This document shows, in pieces, positions 25,014 to 34,224 of a DNA stretch of 51,531 nucleotides. Position 1 is the stretch's first letter, and each line of letters begins with the position of its first letter. The notes below the pieces were generated by a model, which made no database searches, was not told the origin of the DNA, and saw only the letters and a program-made list of their open reading frames with translations. This DNA is from Phycisphaerales bacterium (lineage in GTDB: Bacteria; Planctomycetota; Phycisphaerae; Phycisphaerales; UBA1924): assembly GCA_016793015.1 (NCBI GenBank), contig JAEUJD010000045.1, forward strand, positions 1-51,531, given 5' to 3'. Position numbers and translations under genes: made by a program.

Positions 25014-25868
25014 TCATAGCGGCGACTTACCTGAAATCCGCGTACCGGCGGGCTCGCCTCGTGTCCAGCGCAGCAAATGCTCCGGCCGATCGCCCGAGAG
25101 AATGACGACTTCCGATCCCGTTTCGCTCGCCACCTTCGCCGCGGCACGGGTCTTGGGGATCATCCCGCCGTAAATGTCGCCGGACACGATCAATCGCTCG
25201 ATGTCAGCCGGCGTCACGTGGGGGATCAGGTTTCCCGCCTTGTCCTTGATGCCCTCAACATCCGTGAGCAGCACCAGCGCGGAAGCCTTGAGCGCTCGCG
25301 CCAGTCCCGCGGCAGCATCATCCGCATTCAGGTTCAGAGGCTGGCCCGCTTCGTCGAGTCCGATGGAGCACAGCACCGGGATGAAGCCGCTCCCGATGAG
25401 CGTGCGGGCGAGTTCCGCGCTGCCACCCGTTACTTCTCCGACGCGTCCAAGATCGGCAGGACCCGAATCGGTCGCAAGCGGCGCGACCTTGCGGCACGTG
25501 AGCATCCCGCCATCACCGAGTGAAAGACCCACGCCCTTGCCACCGGCCCGCTGGATGCAGCCGACCAGCGACTTGTTCACGGTTCCGGCGAGGACGCCCA
25601 CGATCTCCGGGATCTGATCGTCGGGTGTCACGCGAAGCCCCTGCACACGCGCGGGTTTGATGCCGAGTCGATCCATGAGCCGGTCGACAGCCTTGCCGCC
25701 ACCGTGCACGAGGATGAGGCCGCCCGCATGAGACTTCGACAGCGCAACGAGCGACCGCCACAGATCGTTCTGCGTCGCCTGATTCTCGAGCGTGGTCCCG
25801 CCGATCTTGACGATGAGCGGACCGGAGTTGCGAACCGCAGCCCCGGCAGATGAGGACGCCACGCTCAC
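25014..25868 (-). CDS. argB: acetylglutamate kinase
   Basis: Phosphorylates N-acetylglutamate, step 2 of ornithine synthesis and usually the arginine-regulated step. 284 aa from GTG 25868, which overlaps the argC stop (GTGA), so translation is coupled. Amino-acid-kinase motifs are LIVKIGGTTLEN at the N-terminus, ILVHGGGKAVDRLM, LGDGGMLTCRK, LNLNADDAAAGLARAL and LLTDVEGIKDKAGN, with GGMIPKTRAA near the end. The frame is open 53 codons further upstream, but that is argC in another frame. No N-terminal kink helix of the arginine-sensitive type is obvious. Confidence 0.95.
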   Translation of the reverse strand: MSVASSSAGAAVRNSGPLIVKIGGTTLENQATQNDLWRSLVALSKSHAGGLILVHGGGKAVDRLMDRLGIKPARVQGLRVTPDDQIPEIVGVLAGTVNKSLVGCIQRAGGKGVGLSLGDGGMLTCRKVAPLATDSGPADLGRVGEVTGGSAELARTLIGSGFIPVLCSIGLDEAGQPLNLNADDAAAGLARALKASALVLLTDVEGIKDKAGNLIPHVTPADIERLIVSGDIYGGMIPKTRAAAKVASETGSEVVILSGDRPEHLLRWTRGEPAGTRISGKSPL

Positions 25869-26926
25869 GACCGAACTCCCGCTCCGTGCTTCGGACGCAA
25901 ACCGGTGGTCTCGCCCAGCCCGAGGCGGATGTTCATGCACTGCACAGCCTGACCCGAAGCGCCTTTGACAAGGTTGTCGATCGCGCTCACGACAATCAGG
26001 TGATCGTGCGCTGCATCGTGCGCCCAACCCACATCGCAGAAGTTGGTCATGCGCACATCCGCGACCGCGGGATACGACTTCGCCGGCAGCAGCCGCACGA
26101 ACGGCTCGGTTGTGTACGCATCGGCGTAGACGCGTGCAACCTTCTCATCGCTCGTTCCGGGCGCCAAATCGACATGGATCGTCGAGAGAATCCCGCGATC
26201 AAAAGCGACCAGATGCGGCGTAAACAGTGTCGCCACGCCCGCGTACGCATCGATCTCGGGCTGGTGCCGGTGCGAGAGCACGCCGTACGGCTGCAAACTC
26301 AACTCGGGAAGCAGGTACTTCGCATTCGCGCCGCGGCCTGCGCCGGTGACGCCCGAAGTCGCATCAATGATCGGCCGTGTTCCAACTTTGATCACCCCAG
26401 CACGCTGCAACGGTGCGAGCGCGAGGATCGCAGACGTCGGATAGCACCCCGGCACCGCAATCAAGTTGGCCTTGGCGATCTTCTCGCGATGAAGTTCCGG
26501 CAAGCCGTACACCGCCGAAGCCAGCAGCGCCGCGTGCGAATGCTCAAACCCGTAGTGCTTCGGATAAAGCGCGGCATTCTGCAGACGAAACGCCGCCGAC
26601 AGATCGAGCACGATCGCGCCCGTCTTCAGAAGTTCCGGCGCAAGCTCCAAGCTCGCCTCGTGAGGCGTCGCAAGGAAAATCGCATCGGGTTTAAGCGCCG
26701 CAACCGCGCCGTGCTCCACCGGCAGCACCGGCAATTCGCACACACCCCGAAACCGCGTGAACAGTTCATCAAACTTACCCGCCTGATCGCCTTTCTCCCG
26801 CCGCGCAGAAGCAAACAGCCCAACCACCTCCGCACCCGGGTGCGCAGCGAGGATCGAAACAAGCTCCGCGCCGGAGTATCCCCCAGCGCCGACGATCACG
26901 ACGCGCTTTCGCGCCGCAGTGGACAT
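25865..26926 (-). CDS. argC: N-acetyl-gamma-glutamyl-phosphate reductase
   Basis: NADPH-dependent reduction of N-acetylglutamyl phosphate to the semialdehyde, step 3 of ornithine synthesis. 353 aa. The Rossmann motif is VVIVGAGGYSGAELVSIL and the active-site Cys lies in AVPGCYPTSAILAL. Other conserved segments are IIDATSGVTGAGRGA, a conserved His region SHRHQPEID, and NLVKGASGQAVQCMN at the C-terminal end. It is preceded by DUF3467 after 14 bases and followed by argB with a 4-base overlap, so DUF3467-argC-argB is probably one transcript. Confidence 0.96.
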   Translation of the reverse strand: MSTAARKRVVIVGAGGYSGAELVSILAAHPGAEVVGLFASARREKGDQAGKFDELFTRFRGVCELPVLPVEHGAVAALKPDAIFLATPHEASLELAPELLKTGAIVLDLSAAFRLQNAALYPKHYGFEHSHAALLASAVYGLPELHREKIAKANLIAVPGCYPTSAILALAPLQRAGVIKVGTRPIIDATSGVTGAGRGANAKYLLPELSLQPYGVLSHRHQPEIDAYAGVATLFTPHLVAFDRGILSTIHVDLAPGTSDEKVARVYADAYTTEPFVRLLPAKSYPAVADVRMTNFCDVGWAHDAAHDHLIVVSAIDNLVKGASGQAVQCMNIRLGLGETTGLRPKHGAGVRS

Positions 26927-26940
26927 GTTTGTTTCCCTTC

Positions 26941-27249
26941 CTACTGAATCCGGGGCACCGAGCTCTGCGCTTCCGCAACCGCCTGGTCATACCGGCGGGT
27001 CAGCTCCGAAAGCGTCGCGGCCAAACGCTTCGCGCCGTTCCAGTTCATCACCACGCGGCTGCCGATGGCGAAGTGGATCGCCTGCTGCCCGTCCGGTCCC
27101 TGCTGCGGCACATTCAGCCCGAAGTCCAGAACCACTTCGTCCTGCGTGTTGGTCGTGCGGATCGTGTTCGCATAGGTCGTCACCATCTTCGACTCGTCAA
27201 TGCGGATGGCGACCTGTTGCTGCTGATTCTGGTTCGGCGTGCCGGACAT
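26941..27249 (-). CDS. DUF3467-family small protein
   Basis: A 102-aa protein matching the DUF3467 pattern: YANTIRTTNTQDEVVLDFGLN, then a strand with AIGSRVVMNWNGAKRLAATLSELTRRYDQAV. The N-terminus is Gln/Asn-rich (TPNQNQQQQ). The family is widespread and uncharacterised; members are small cytosolic beta-rich proteins. It lies 14 bases upstream of argC on the same strand, so it may be co-transcribed with the arginine genes; whether this is functional is not known. It is divergent from the Ppx/GppA gene. Confidence 0.85.
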   Translation of the reverse strand: MSGTPNQNQQQQVAIRIDESKMVTTYANTIRTTNTQDEVVLDFGLNVPQQGPDGQQAIHFAIGSRVVMNWNGAKRLAATLSELTRRYDQAVAEAQSSVPRIQ

Positions 27250-27408
27250 GCAAGGCTCCTGAATCTCGCGAGCAAAGCGCGAGGTACTTTCGACTGCTCA
27301 CCGGTTGTGGTACAACCATCGATTTGGATACCGAACAACGTGAGAGAACGAGTTTAGTCCGCCCCTCCATCCCCCGCCGGTTGAGCGACACGACTTTCGA
27401 GGCCTGCG

Positions 27409-29046
27409 ATGCCAACGGCTCCGCCAATGCGAAAATCCGCCGCCCCTCGGAAGGCCCGCACCCCAGGCTCGCCCCGCGGGACAGCTCCGAACCTGATTGC
27501 GGCCATCGATATCGGGAGCAACGCCGTCCGATTTGCTCTCGCACAGGTCGATACGCGAGGCAAGCTCCGAATCCTTGATGAGCGCAGACGCCCGACGCGC
27601 CTGGGCGCGAATCTTGCCAGCGCCAAGCCGCTGCCCAACGCCGCCGTCAAAGCGACCATCGCCGCCGTGAAGGAGTTCTGTTTCGATTCGATCCGGCGGG
27701 GTGTTACACGCACACGCGTTGTCGCGACCGCCGCCGTGCGCGAAGCTCCGGATGGCGCCGCGTTCGTGCGCCGGCTCGAAAAGGAAATCGGCCTGCCCGT
27801 CGAGATCATCGGTGCCGACGAAGAAGCACGTCTCGCTTTCTCCAGCTGCCGCGCCGCGTTCGATCTCGCCGCACGCTCTGTCGCGATCGTTGACATCGGC
27901 GGCGGAAGCGTGCAGGTCAGCCTGGCCTGGCGGGGTGTGCTCTACGACTCGATCTCATTACCCCTGGGTGCGGTGCGGCTGACCTCTATGTTCGCGACGC
28001 AGCCCGGAAAGAAATCTTCGAAGCCTCTCGACCGGATGCGCAAGCACATCGAAAAGGTGCTCAAGAAGCACCTTCCTCCGCTCCCGGTCAAGCCCTCCGC
28101 GCTCATCGGCTGCGGCGGCACCTTCGCCACCATCGGCACGCTGCTGGGCGACTTCGCCGGCCAGCGCTCGCTCGCCCCGCTGCTCTCGCATCGCATCCGA
28201 TCGCTCACGCGTTCGGGCCACAGCGCGGGCGAACTCTCGAAGCTCGTCTCCCAAGTCGAACGGCTCGATCTGCACCAGCGTGCGGGCCTTCTGAAAGCAG
28301 CCGGCGTGCCCCCCGATCGCGCCGACATTCTGCCCGCTGGCCTGCTTGTGGCGCGGGAACTTGTGAAGCTTCTCGGCGCAAAGAAGATTGTGCCGCACGC
28401 CGGGGGCGTGCGCGACGGGCTGCTGCGCGAGATTGCGTCGCCACAGAAAGCGGGCACGATCGTGGAGCGTTCTCGCGAGCTGGCGCGTGCCGCGAGGTAC
28501 GAAATCGGGCACAGCGAGCACGTCGCGCTCCTGGCCGTCGCCCTGCTGCACGACCTGGCCGATGTGGACCGCGTACGCGAAGCACTCGTCGATCGTTTCG
28601 ATGCCACCGAGCTGCTGACGAGCGCCGGGCTGCTCCATGATCTCGGCGTACCGATTGATTACGACCGGCACCACAAGGTCTCGCGCCGCATCATCGAACT
28701 CGCGGATTGGGGTTCGATCGCACCGGCCGACCGCGCCATCGTCGCCAACATTGCCCGTTATCACCGCAAGTCACTCCCATCAGAAACGCACGCGTCCTTC
28801 ATGGCCTTGCCGCTCAAGGCGCGCCAGGTTGTGCGAATTCTCGCCGGCATCCTCCGGATCGCCGACGGACTGGATCGCGCCCACGCGCAAACGACGTCCG
28901 GAATCCGGGTTCGCGTCGCACCCTCCTCTCTCCACATCGCGGCAGAAGGCGCCCGCGCCGGGGGACCGGATATCCGGGCCGGATTGCGGAAATCGGACCT
29001 GCTTTCCGCCGCCATCCGTCGAAAAATCACGGTGGCGCCCGGTTGA
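27409..29046 (+). CDS. Ppx/GppA-type phosphatase with HD domain
   Basis: Exopolyphosphatase / pppGpp phosphohydrolase family, 545 aa, cytosolic. After a basic, unconserved 28-residue start, the actin-like ATPase fold begins at LIAAIDIGSNAVRFALAQV. The phosphate-2 motif is VAIVDIGGGSVQVSL, preceded by VVATAAVREAPDG and the catalytic-Glu region IIGADEEARLAF. The HD-type C-terminal domain shows GHSEHVALLAVALLHDLADVD and LLHDLGVPIDYDRHHKVSRRI. The substrate (polyP versus pppGpp) cannot be told from sequence. A CHAD protein elsewhere in the window is another possible polyP protein, but the two are not linked. Confidence 0.9.
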   Translation: MPTAPPMRKSAAPRKARTPGSPRGTAPNLIAAIDIGSNAVRFALAQVDTRGKLRILDERRRPTRLGANLASAKPLPNAAVKATIAAVKEFCFDSIRRGVTRTRVVATAAVREAPDGAAFVRRLEKEIGLPVEIIGADEEARLAFSSCRAAFDLAARSVAIVDIGGGSVQVSLAWRGVLYDSISLPLGAVRLTSMFATQPGKKSSKPLDRMRKHIEKVLKKHLPPLPVKPSALIGCGGTFATIGTLLGDFAGQRSLAPLLSHRIRSLTRSGHSAGELSKLVSQVERLDLHQRAGLLKAAGVPPDRADILPAGLLVARELVKLLGAKKIVPHAGGVRDGLLREIASPQKAGTIVERSRELARAARYEIGHSEHVALLAVALLHDLADVDRVREALVDRFDATELLTSAGLLHDLGVPIDYDRHHKVSRRIIELADWGSIAPADRAIVANIARYHRKSLPSETHASFMALPLKARQVVRILAGILRIADGLDRAHAQTTSGIRVRVAPSSLHIAAEGARAGGPDIRAGLRKSDLLSAAIRRKITVAPG

Positions 29047-29072
29047 ACGCAAATCGGCTCGGTTCTGGATGG

Positions 29073-29100
29073 CCGGAATGACGATAATCCGGCATTCCGG
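29073..29100. repeat. inverted repeat between Ppx/GppA and FkbM genes
   Basis: Perfect 8-bp arms CCGGAATG / CATTCCGG separated by 12 bases, 26 bases past the upstream stop. No T run follows in either direction, so it may be a weak terminator or an operator; I cannot decide. Confidence 0.35.
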
Positions 29101-29124
29101 AAACGGACGTGAAACGGAGCTTGC

Positions 29125-30036
29125 ATGCGCGAGGTGTTGCGATCGGTCGTGAGCGGAATCAGAAAGAGCCCCGCGCTCAATTCGATGGCGCGCGCGTGTG
29201 TCAAGGCGATCCCCGACCGTCGCCACGTCACCAACATGCGCGACATCGGGCCCATCGCCATCCGCCTGCGCCGCCACCGCTACCTGCTCTGGGAGCACCC
29301 GCTCGTTCACGATGCTTTCATGGTCTCGCTCTTCGCCCGACTGATCCGTCCGGGCGATGTCGTCTACGACATCGGCGCAAACATCGGCCTCTACACGCGG
29401 CTCATGCACCAGTGGTTCGGCGCGAGCTATCTCTACGCCTTCGAGCCCATGCTCGAAAACCGCGAACTGCTCGAAGAAAACATCCGCCTGGGCAACATGC
29501 AGAAAATCACCGAGATCTCCGCGCTCGCGCTCTCCGATGCCCCGGGCAAGGAAGAACTCCAGATCGACGACATGAATTCGGGCTCCGCCGTGCTCAACAG
29601 CATCTCGGGGGGAGAGGCCTCCAGCGGCCGAGCCCACTTTGGCCTCCCGCCGAAAACCGAGACTGTCGAACTCGAAACGCTCGATGCCTTTGTAAAGCGC
29701 ACCGGCGTCCGCCCCCCCGCCATGATGAAGATCGATACCGAGGGAGCCGAGGTCAAGATCCTGATCGGCGGTCGCGAAACCATCCGCACCCACAAGCCCC
29801 GTATGGCCATCGCTCTCCACGGCAAGGACAAGGCCAAGGGAACGCTCGAACAGCTCGAGTTCCTCCAGTGCCCTGCCTACGGCTACGTAAAGGAAGGCGG
29901 ACAGAACGTCTACCGCCGCCTCGTGGTCGCCGACTCTGACCATCTGGGCAACAACAACATCCTCGCTTCCTACGACGAAGACCTGCTCCGCCAGGAGCCA
30001 AGGCCCCTCGAACGCGCACCCACTTCCGGGAAGTGA
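29125..30036 (+). CDS. FkbM-family SAM-dependent methyltransferase
   Basis: Class I methyltransferase of the FkbM family, 303 aa; members O-methylate sugars or polyketides. The SAM site is DVVYDIGANIGLYTRLM (motif I), followed by YLYAFEPMLENRELLEENIRLG with the acidic ribose-binding Glu. The family C-terminal motif MMKIDTEGAEVKILIGG is intact. The ending NNNILASYD is also typical. The N-terminus (1-70) is unconserved and basic. Start ATG 29125 is preceded by ACGGAG. It stands alone after the phosphatase gene, with no glycan cluster nearby, so the acceptor is unknown. Confidence 0.88.
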   Translation: MREVLRSVVSGIRKSPALNSMARACVKAIPDRRHVTNMRDIGPIAIRLRRHRYLLWEHPLVHDAFMVSLFARLIRPGDVVYDIGANIGLYTRLMHQWFGASYLYAFEPMLENRELLEENIRLGNMQKITEISALALSDAPGKEELQIDDMNSGSAVLNSISGGEASSGRAHFGLPPKTETVELETLDAFVKRTGVRPPAMMKIDTEGAEVKILIGGRETIRTHKPRMAIALHGKDKAKGTLEQLEFLQCPAYGYVKEGGQNVYRRLVVADSDHLGNNNILASYDEDLLRQEPRPLERAPTSGK

Positions 30037-30169
30037 CCGTTTTCGGACGCGCGCCGAATTGCCCGCGATTCCGCGCGCTCCCCGCTTGCCTTTGCCTGTA
30101 CGATGCAAGCAGCGATCCGACTCGTCGCCCCCCGCGACGCCGGTTCAATCGCCCGGAGAGAAGAGAGAA

Positions 30170-31603
30170 ATGCGGAAATCCCACTCGGTCGTTCTGCTCG
30201 CGGGCCTGCTCGCCTGTTCTGCTTTCGGCGCTGCGGGCGACGGCGCTCAGGCGGTCGGCGTTCCCGAGCGCTTCGACAACCAGAGGGTCGTCCGCGTCAC
30301 GCCACGGAGCATCGCCGACGTCAATCTGCTCGAACAGATTTCCGGCGATCGCTGGACCTGCGGCCCAGGCGGCGCAAACGGTGAAGCCGATTATCGAATC
30401 AAGGCTTCGGATCTGCCCCTGCTGAACCAGGCCGGCGTCCCGTACCAGATCATGATCGACAACGTGCAGGCGCTCATCGATGCCGAGCAGGCAGAGATGA
30501 ACGATCCGTTCCGCGATCGCGCCTTCTTCGATGCATACCAGAATTACACCGCAGTGAGCGACTACGTGAACACGCTCGCGGCCTCTTACCCGACTTTCGT
30601 CACCCGCATTTCGCTGGGCAACTCGCTTCAGGGCCGCGAGATCTTCGGCTTCCGCCTGACCAGCCCCGTCCCGCCGATCGGCGGCTCGCCCCGGAAGCCC
30701 GTTGTGTTTTTCAACAGCCTGCAGCACGCCCGCGAGTGGATCGGCGTCATGGTGGACATGTACATCGCCACGCAGTTTCTCTCGCAATACCAGACCAACT
30801 CGACGATCAAATCGCTGCTCGATACCTACGAGTTCGTGTTCGTTCCCATCAGCAATCCCGATGGTTACAACATCACCTGGACAACCAGCCGGCTTTGGCG
30901 CAAGAACGCCCGGGTGATCAGCGGCACGGTCCGCGGGATTGACCTCAACCGCAACTGGAGCGTTGGCTGGGGATTGAACTCCGGCTCGAGCGGCACCAGC
31001 ACCAGCGACACCTACCGCGGCCCCTCCGCGTTCTCAGAGCCCGAAACCCAGGCGCTCCGCAACTACGCGCTCTCCGTCCCCAAATTGGTCGCGGCCATCG
31101 ACTTCCACAGCTATTCCCAGCTGGTTCTGCGCCCGTGGACGTACCAGTACGTGCTGCCGCAGGGCATCGCCGGCTTTGATCGCATCGGAAATTCGATGGT
31201 CAACGCCATCGCGGCAAGCACCGGTGCCTCGTACGAATACGGCGGACCCGACATCCTGTACCTCGCGTCCGGAACAGCGCCCGACTGGTTCTACGGCACC
31301 ACCGGCGCGGTCGCGCTCACCATCGAGCTCCGAGATACCGGCCAGAACGGCTTCGTGCTCCCGGTCTCGCAGATCATCCCTTCGGGGAACGACGGCTTGG
31401 CGGGCGCGATGGCTCTGGTCACGGGCCTTTGCCGCTCCGATCTCAATCGCGACAACATCGTCGATGATTCGGACTTTGCGTTGTTCGCCGCGTCGTACGA
31501 CACGTTCGCCACGAATTCGGCTGATTTCACGGGTGATGCGTTAACCGACGATTACGACTTCATGATTTTTGCCGATGCCTACGAACAGTTCTCCTGCCCC
31601 TGA
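30170..31603 (+). CDS. secreted M14 zinc carboxypeptidase with C-terminal dockerin-like modules
   Basis: Exported metallocarboxypeptidase, 477 aa from ATG 30170 (AGAGAAGAGAG upstream). A signal peptide (MRKSHSVVLLAGLLACSAFGAAG) and a pro-region of about 90 residues precede the M14 domain. Zinc ligands are His186 and Glu189 (HAREW) and His313 (DFHSYSQ); the catalytic Glu386 is in TIELRDTGQ. GIDLNRNWSVGW is the substrate carboxylate/Arg region. The last 60 residues hold two calcium-loop repeats, SDLNRDNIVDDSDFALF and a degenerate GDALTDDYDFMIF, ending in SCP. It is followed by another dockerin-tagged protease, so both probably go to the same surface location. Confidence 0.92.
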   Translation: MRKSHSVVLLAGLLACSAFGAAGDGAQAVGVPERFDNQRVVRVTPRSIADVNLLEQISGDRWTCGPGGANGEADYRIKASDLPLLNQAGVPYQIMIDNVQALIDAEQAEMNDPFRDRAFFDAYQNYTAVSDYVNTLAASYPTFVTRISLGNSLQGREIFGFRLTSPVPPIGGSPRKPVVFFNSLQHAREWIGVMVDMYIATQFLSQYQTNSTIKSLLDTYEFVFVPISNPDGYNITWTTSRLWRKNARVISGTVRGIDLNRNWSVGWGLNSGSSGTSTSDTYRGPSAFSEPETQALRNYALSVPKLVAAIDFHSYSQLVLRPWTYQYVLPQGIAGFDRIGNSMVNAIAASTGASYEYGGPDILYLASGTAPDWFYGTTGAVALTIELRDTGQNGFVLPVSQIIPSGNDGLAGAMALVTGLCRSDLNRDNIVDDSDFALFAASYDTFATNSADFTGDALTDDYDFMIFADAYEQFSCP

Positions 31604-31709
31604 AACCGGGCGGGTCCGTCCGATAAATCGGCAAAATCAAAAGTGAAATCCGCGCAGGATCGTGCGGCTAGGGGTCGCGTTGGAAGCGAATTTGTCGTAT
31701 TCTGAAGGT

Positions 31710-31729
31710 GTGCCCGCAATGGCGGGCAC
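31710..31729. repeat. hairpin in the spacer between the two protease genes
   Basis: Perfect 8-bp stem GTGCCCGC/GCGGGCAC with loop AATG. It lies about 110 bases after the carboxypeptidase stop and 64 before the next start. TGTTTT follows only after 8 further bases, so it may be a weak terminator. Confidence 0.4.
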
Positions 31730-31792
31730 GCCAGAGTGTTTTCGTACACGCCGAGCCTTGACAATCACGTCGAGAGTTCGAGGGAGAGATCC

Positions 31793-34078
31793 ATGCAGAT
31801 TCGGAAGAACGCCCGTTCCACGGTGGCAACCATCGGTGCACTTGTCGCGCTTAGCGGCGGTGCGGTATCGTCGCTCGCGCAGCTCGGAGCTTTCCCGGCT
31901 TCGGACTTTGACGGCAAGACCATGTTGCCGTTCCAGCTCGAGCTCGCGATCAGCAAGCAGGCACCGACCACCATGAGCGCGAGCGTGATGCGCGGCGCGA
32001 TCGTGCGTGCGATGCACAGCACCCAGAATTGCTATGCCTCGAATCTCACCTCGGAGCAGTGGCAGTCGCTGCTCAATCAGTATCAGTTCCTTCCCGTCAC
32101 ACAGACGCCCACCGATCCGAACGATCCCTTCGCCGATCGTTTCAATGTGGACACCTTCCGCTGGGGCCCCGCCGGAACCGCGAGCAGCTCGTTCCCGAGC
32201 GGCGTTGCGATCGCCACCAACCTGACTGTCAGTTTCCCCAATGACGGCACCACCTGGGGCTTGTCCGCTTCTGGTTTCGCCGCGTCGGGCAACGTGCTGG
32301 GCGCGTCGCTCACCAGCCAGTTCGGCAACCTGGAGAAGGGCCGCGAATATCTGCGTCAGGTGCTCGGTTCGTGGCGGCGCTACGGCGGCGTCACGTACAC
32401 CGAAGTGGCGGACGACAACACCCTGATGACCAACAGCGGCAGCCACAACAACAACCGGGGCGACATCCGCATCGGCGGCATCTCGCTCAACGGCCAGGGC
32501 GGCGTCCTCGCGTACAACTGCTTCCCATCCCCGGGTGGTCTCGCCGGAACGCTCACGGGCGGCGACATGGTGATCAACACCGCCTACTTCAACGACGCGA
32601 GCACCTTCAACGCGACCGCCAACAACTACCGCTACTTCCGGAATACCACCACCCACGAGCACGGCCACGGCCTGGGCTTTATCCACCAGGTTCCCTGCAA
32701 CAGCAGCAAGCTGATGGAACCATTCATCCAGACCACCACCGACGCGGTGCGCATCGATGACCGTCGCGCCCTTGGCCGCAACTACGGCGACCGCTTCAGC
32801 GGCAACCAGTCCCTCGCGACGGCGCGCGACTTCGGCAACCTGTCCAGCCCCGTGCTCCGCTCGATCGCGAGCCGCGATCTCTCGCTGAACGGCTACTGGA
32901 ACAACGGCGCCAACGCCAGCGGCGCCGATTACTTCAAGTTCACCCTGAGCAGCGCTCAGAACGTGAAGATCAACGTCACGCCGACCGGCGGCACCTACAC
33001 CACCGGCCAGCAGTCGAGCAGTTGCTCCGGGACCACCACGGCGTACGCGACCAACGCGATCGCGGACCTCGTCTTCGTGCTCACGAATTCCGACGGCTCC
33101 GTCACGATCGGCACGGTCAACGCCACGGGCGCTGGCACCGCCGAATCGTTCACTTTCTCGAATCTCCCCGCCGACAGCTACGTCCTTCAGGTGTACGACA
33201 ACAACGCCGCGAACCTCACCAACGGTGCCAACGGCAACACGATCGTGCAGTTGTACGATCTCGAAGTTCAGGTCGGCACGAACGTCTACGCCGACCCCTA
33301 CGCAAACGCGGGCATCAACAAGCGCATCGGTGCCAACGTGCTCTGCCAGTTCATCGGCGACATCAACTCGGCCGTGACCGAGAACCGCATCGCCGAGACG
33401 ATCTCCCGCTACGAGTGGGATCTCGACGGCGACGGCGTCTTCGAGACGGGCGTTGCCCCGGCCGCGTCCGCACCCAAGCCCACCTTCACCTACGTCTCGA
33501 ACGGCACGTACCCGGTGACGCTCCGCGTGCGTGACAGCCAGACCAAGACCGGCACCGACACCATCAACGTCGTGGTCTTCGGTGGAACGACGACCTTCAC
33601 CAACACGCCCGTCACCGGCGATCAGGGAACCATCGTTCCGTTCACGATCACCGGCACCAACCTCAAGAACGTGACGCTCGCAACGCACGTCACGCTCACG
33701 AGCGGCACGGGTGTGACCGTCACCGGCACCCCTGTTCCCAACGCGATGGGCACGCAGGTGACCGGACTGTCGTTCGTGATCGCTGCGGACGCTTCGGTGG
33801 GCGGGCACAACTGCCGCGTTGGAAACATCGACGGCAACGCGACGTATGTCGACTTCCTCACGGTTAACGCTGTTTCGGCCTGCCCCGGCGACCTGAACAG
33901 CGATGGCGTGGTCGATGATGCCGACTTCGTGCTCTTCGCCACCGCGTACGACCTTCTCGATTGTGCCGACCCGTCCATGCCCGCCGGCTGCCCGGCGGAC
34001 CTGAACGGCGACAACGTGGTGGACGACGCCGACTTTGTCCTGTTCTCGGTCGCCTACGACGCGTTCCTCTGCCCATAA
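31793..34078 (+). CDS. secreted matrixin-like metalloprotease with PKD and dockerin-like modules
   Basis: Exported zinc protease, 761 aa, starting at ATG 31793 after GAGGGAGAG. A signal peptide (about 1-34) is followed by a catalytic domain with the matrixin zinc site HEHGHGLGFIH: ligands His288, His292 and His298, catalytic Glu289, and the Met-turn at Met308 (KLMEP). Behind it come a PPC-like beta domain (DYFKFTLSSAQNVKINVTP), a PKD domain (YEWDLDGDGVFETG, GTYPVTLRVRDSQ), an IPT-like domain (PFTITGTNLKNVTL) and two tandem dockerin-like modules, GDLNSDGVVDDADFVLF and ADLNGDNVVDDADFVLF, each ended by a Cys. It has its own terminator. Confidence 0.9.
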   Translation: MQIRKNARSTVATIGALVALSGGAVSSLAQLGAFPASDFDGKTMLPFQLELAISKQAPTTMSASVMRGAIVRAMHSTQNCYASNLTSEQWQSLLNQYQFLPVTQTPTDPNDPFADRFNVDTFRWGPAGTASSSFPSGVAIATNLTVSFPNDGTTWGLSASGFAASGNVLGASLTSQFGNLEKGREYLRQVLGSWRRYGGVTYTEVADDNTLMTNSGSHNNNRGDIRIGGISLNGQGGVLAYNCFPSPGGLAGTLTGGDMVINTAYFNDASTFNATANNYRYFRNTTTHEHGHGLGFIHQVPCNSSKLMEPFIQTTTDAVRIDDRRALGRNYGDRFSGNQSLATARDFGNLSSPVLRSIASRDLSLNGYWNNGANASGADYFKFTLSSAQNVKINVTPTGGTYTTGQQSSSCSGTTTAYATNAIADLVFVLTNSDGSVTIGTVNATGAGTAESFTFSNLPADSYVLQVYDNNAANLTNGANGNTIVQLYDLEVQVGTNVYADPYANAGINKRIGANVLCQFIGDINSAVTENRIAETISRYEWDLDGDGVFETGVAPAASAPKPTFTYVSNGTYPVTLRVRDSQTKTGTDTINVVVFGGTTTFTNTPVTGDQGTIVPFTITGTNLKNVTLATHVTLTSGTGVTVTGTPVPNAMGTQVTGLSFVIAADASVGGHNCRVGNIDGNATYVDFLTVNAVSACPGDLNSDGVVDDADFVLFATAYDLLDCADPSMPAGCPADLNGDNVVDDADFVLFSVAYDAFLCP

Positions 34079-34112
34079 GCGGCCCTGAGCGGAACGGTTG
34101 ATCGCAAAATAG

Positions 34113-34145
34113 AAAACGCCGCCGGGAGACCGGCGGCGTTTTTCT
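34113..34145 (+). terminator. rho-independent terminator of the metalloprotease gene
   Basis: Perfect 13-bp stem AAAACGCCGCCGG / CCGGCGGCGTTTT with loop GAGA and a T5 run, 35 bases after the stop. The A run on the other side means it could also act for the minus-strand tRNA. Confidence 0.92.
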
Positions 34146-34152
34146 TTTCCAA

Positions 34153-34224
34153 AGCGGGCGAAGGGGCTTGAACCCTCGACCTTCTCGTTGGCAACGAGAC
34201 GCTCTACCACTGAGCTACGCCCGC
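34153..34224 (-). tRNA. tRNA-Gly (anticodon GCC)
   Basis: A 72-nt cloverleaf on the minus strand. Acceptor GCGGGCG/CGCCCGC; D arm GCTC/GAGC with short loop AGTGGTA; anticodon stem TCTCG/CGAGA with loop TTGCCAA, giving GCC; T arm GAGGG TTCAAGC CCCTT (last pair G-T); discriminator T. CCA is not encoded. It lies between two protein genes, downstream of dsbD on the same strand after 156 bases. Confidence 0.94.
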
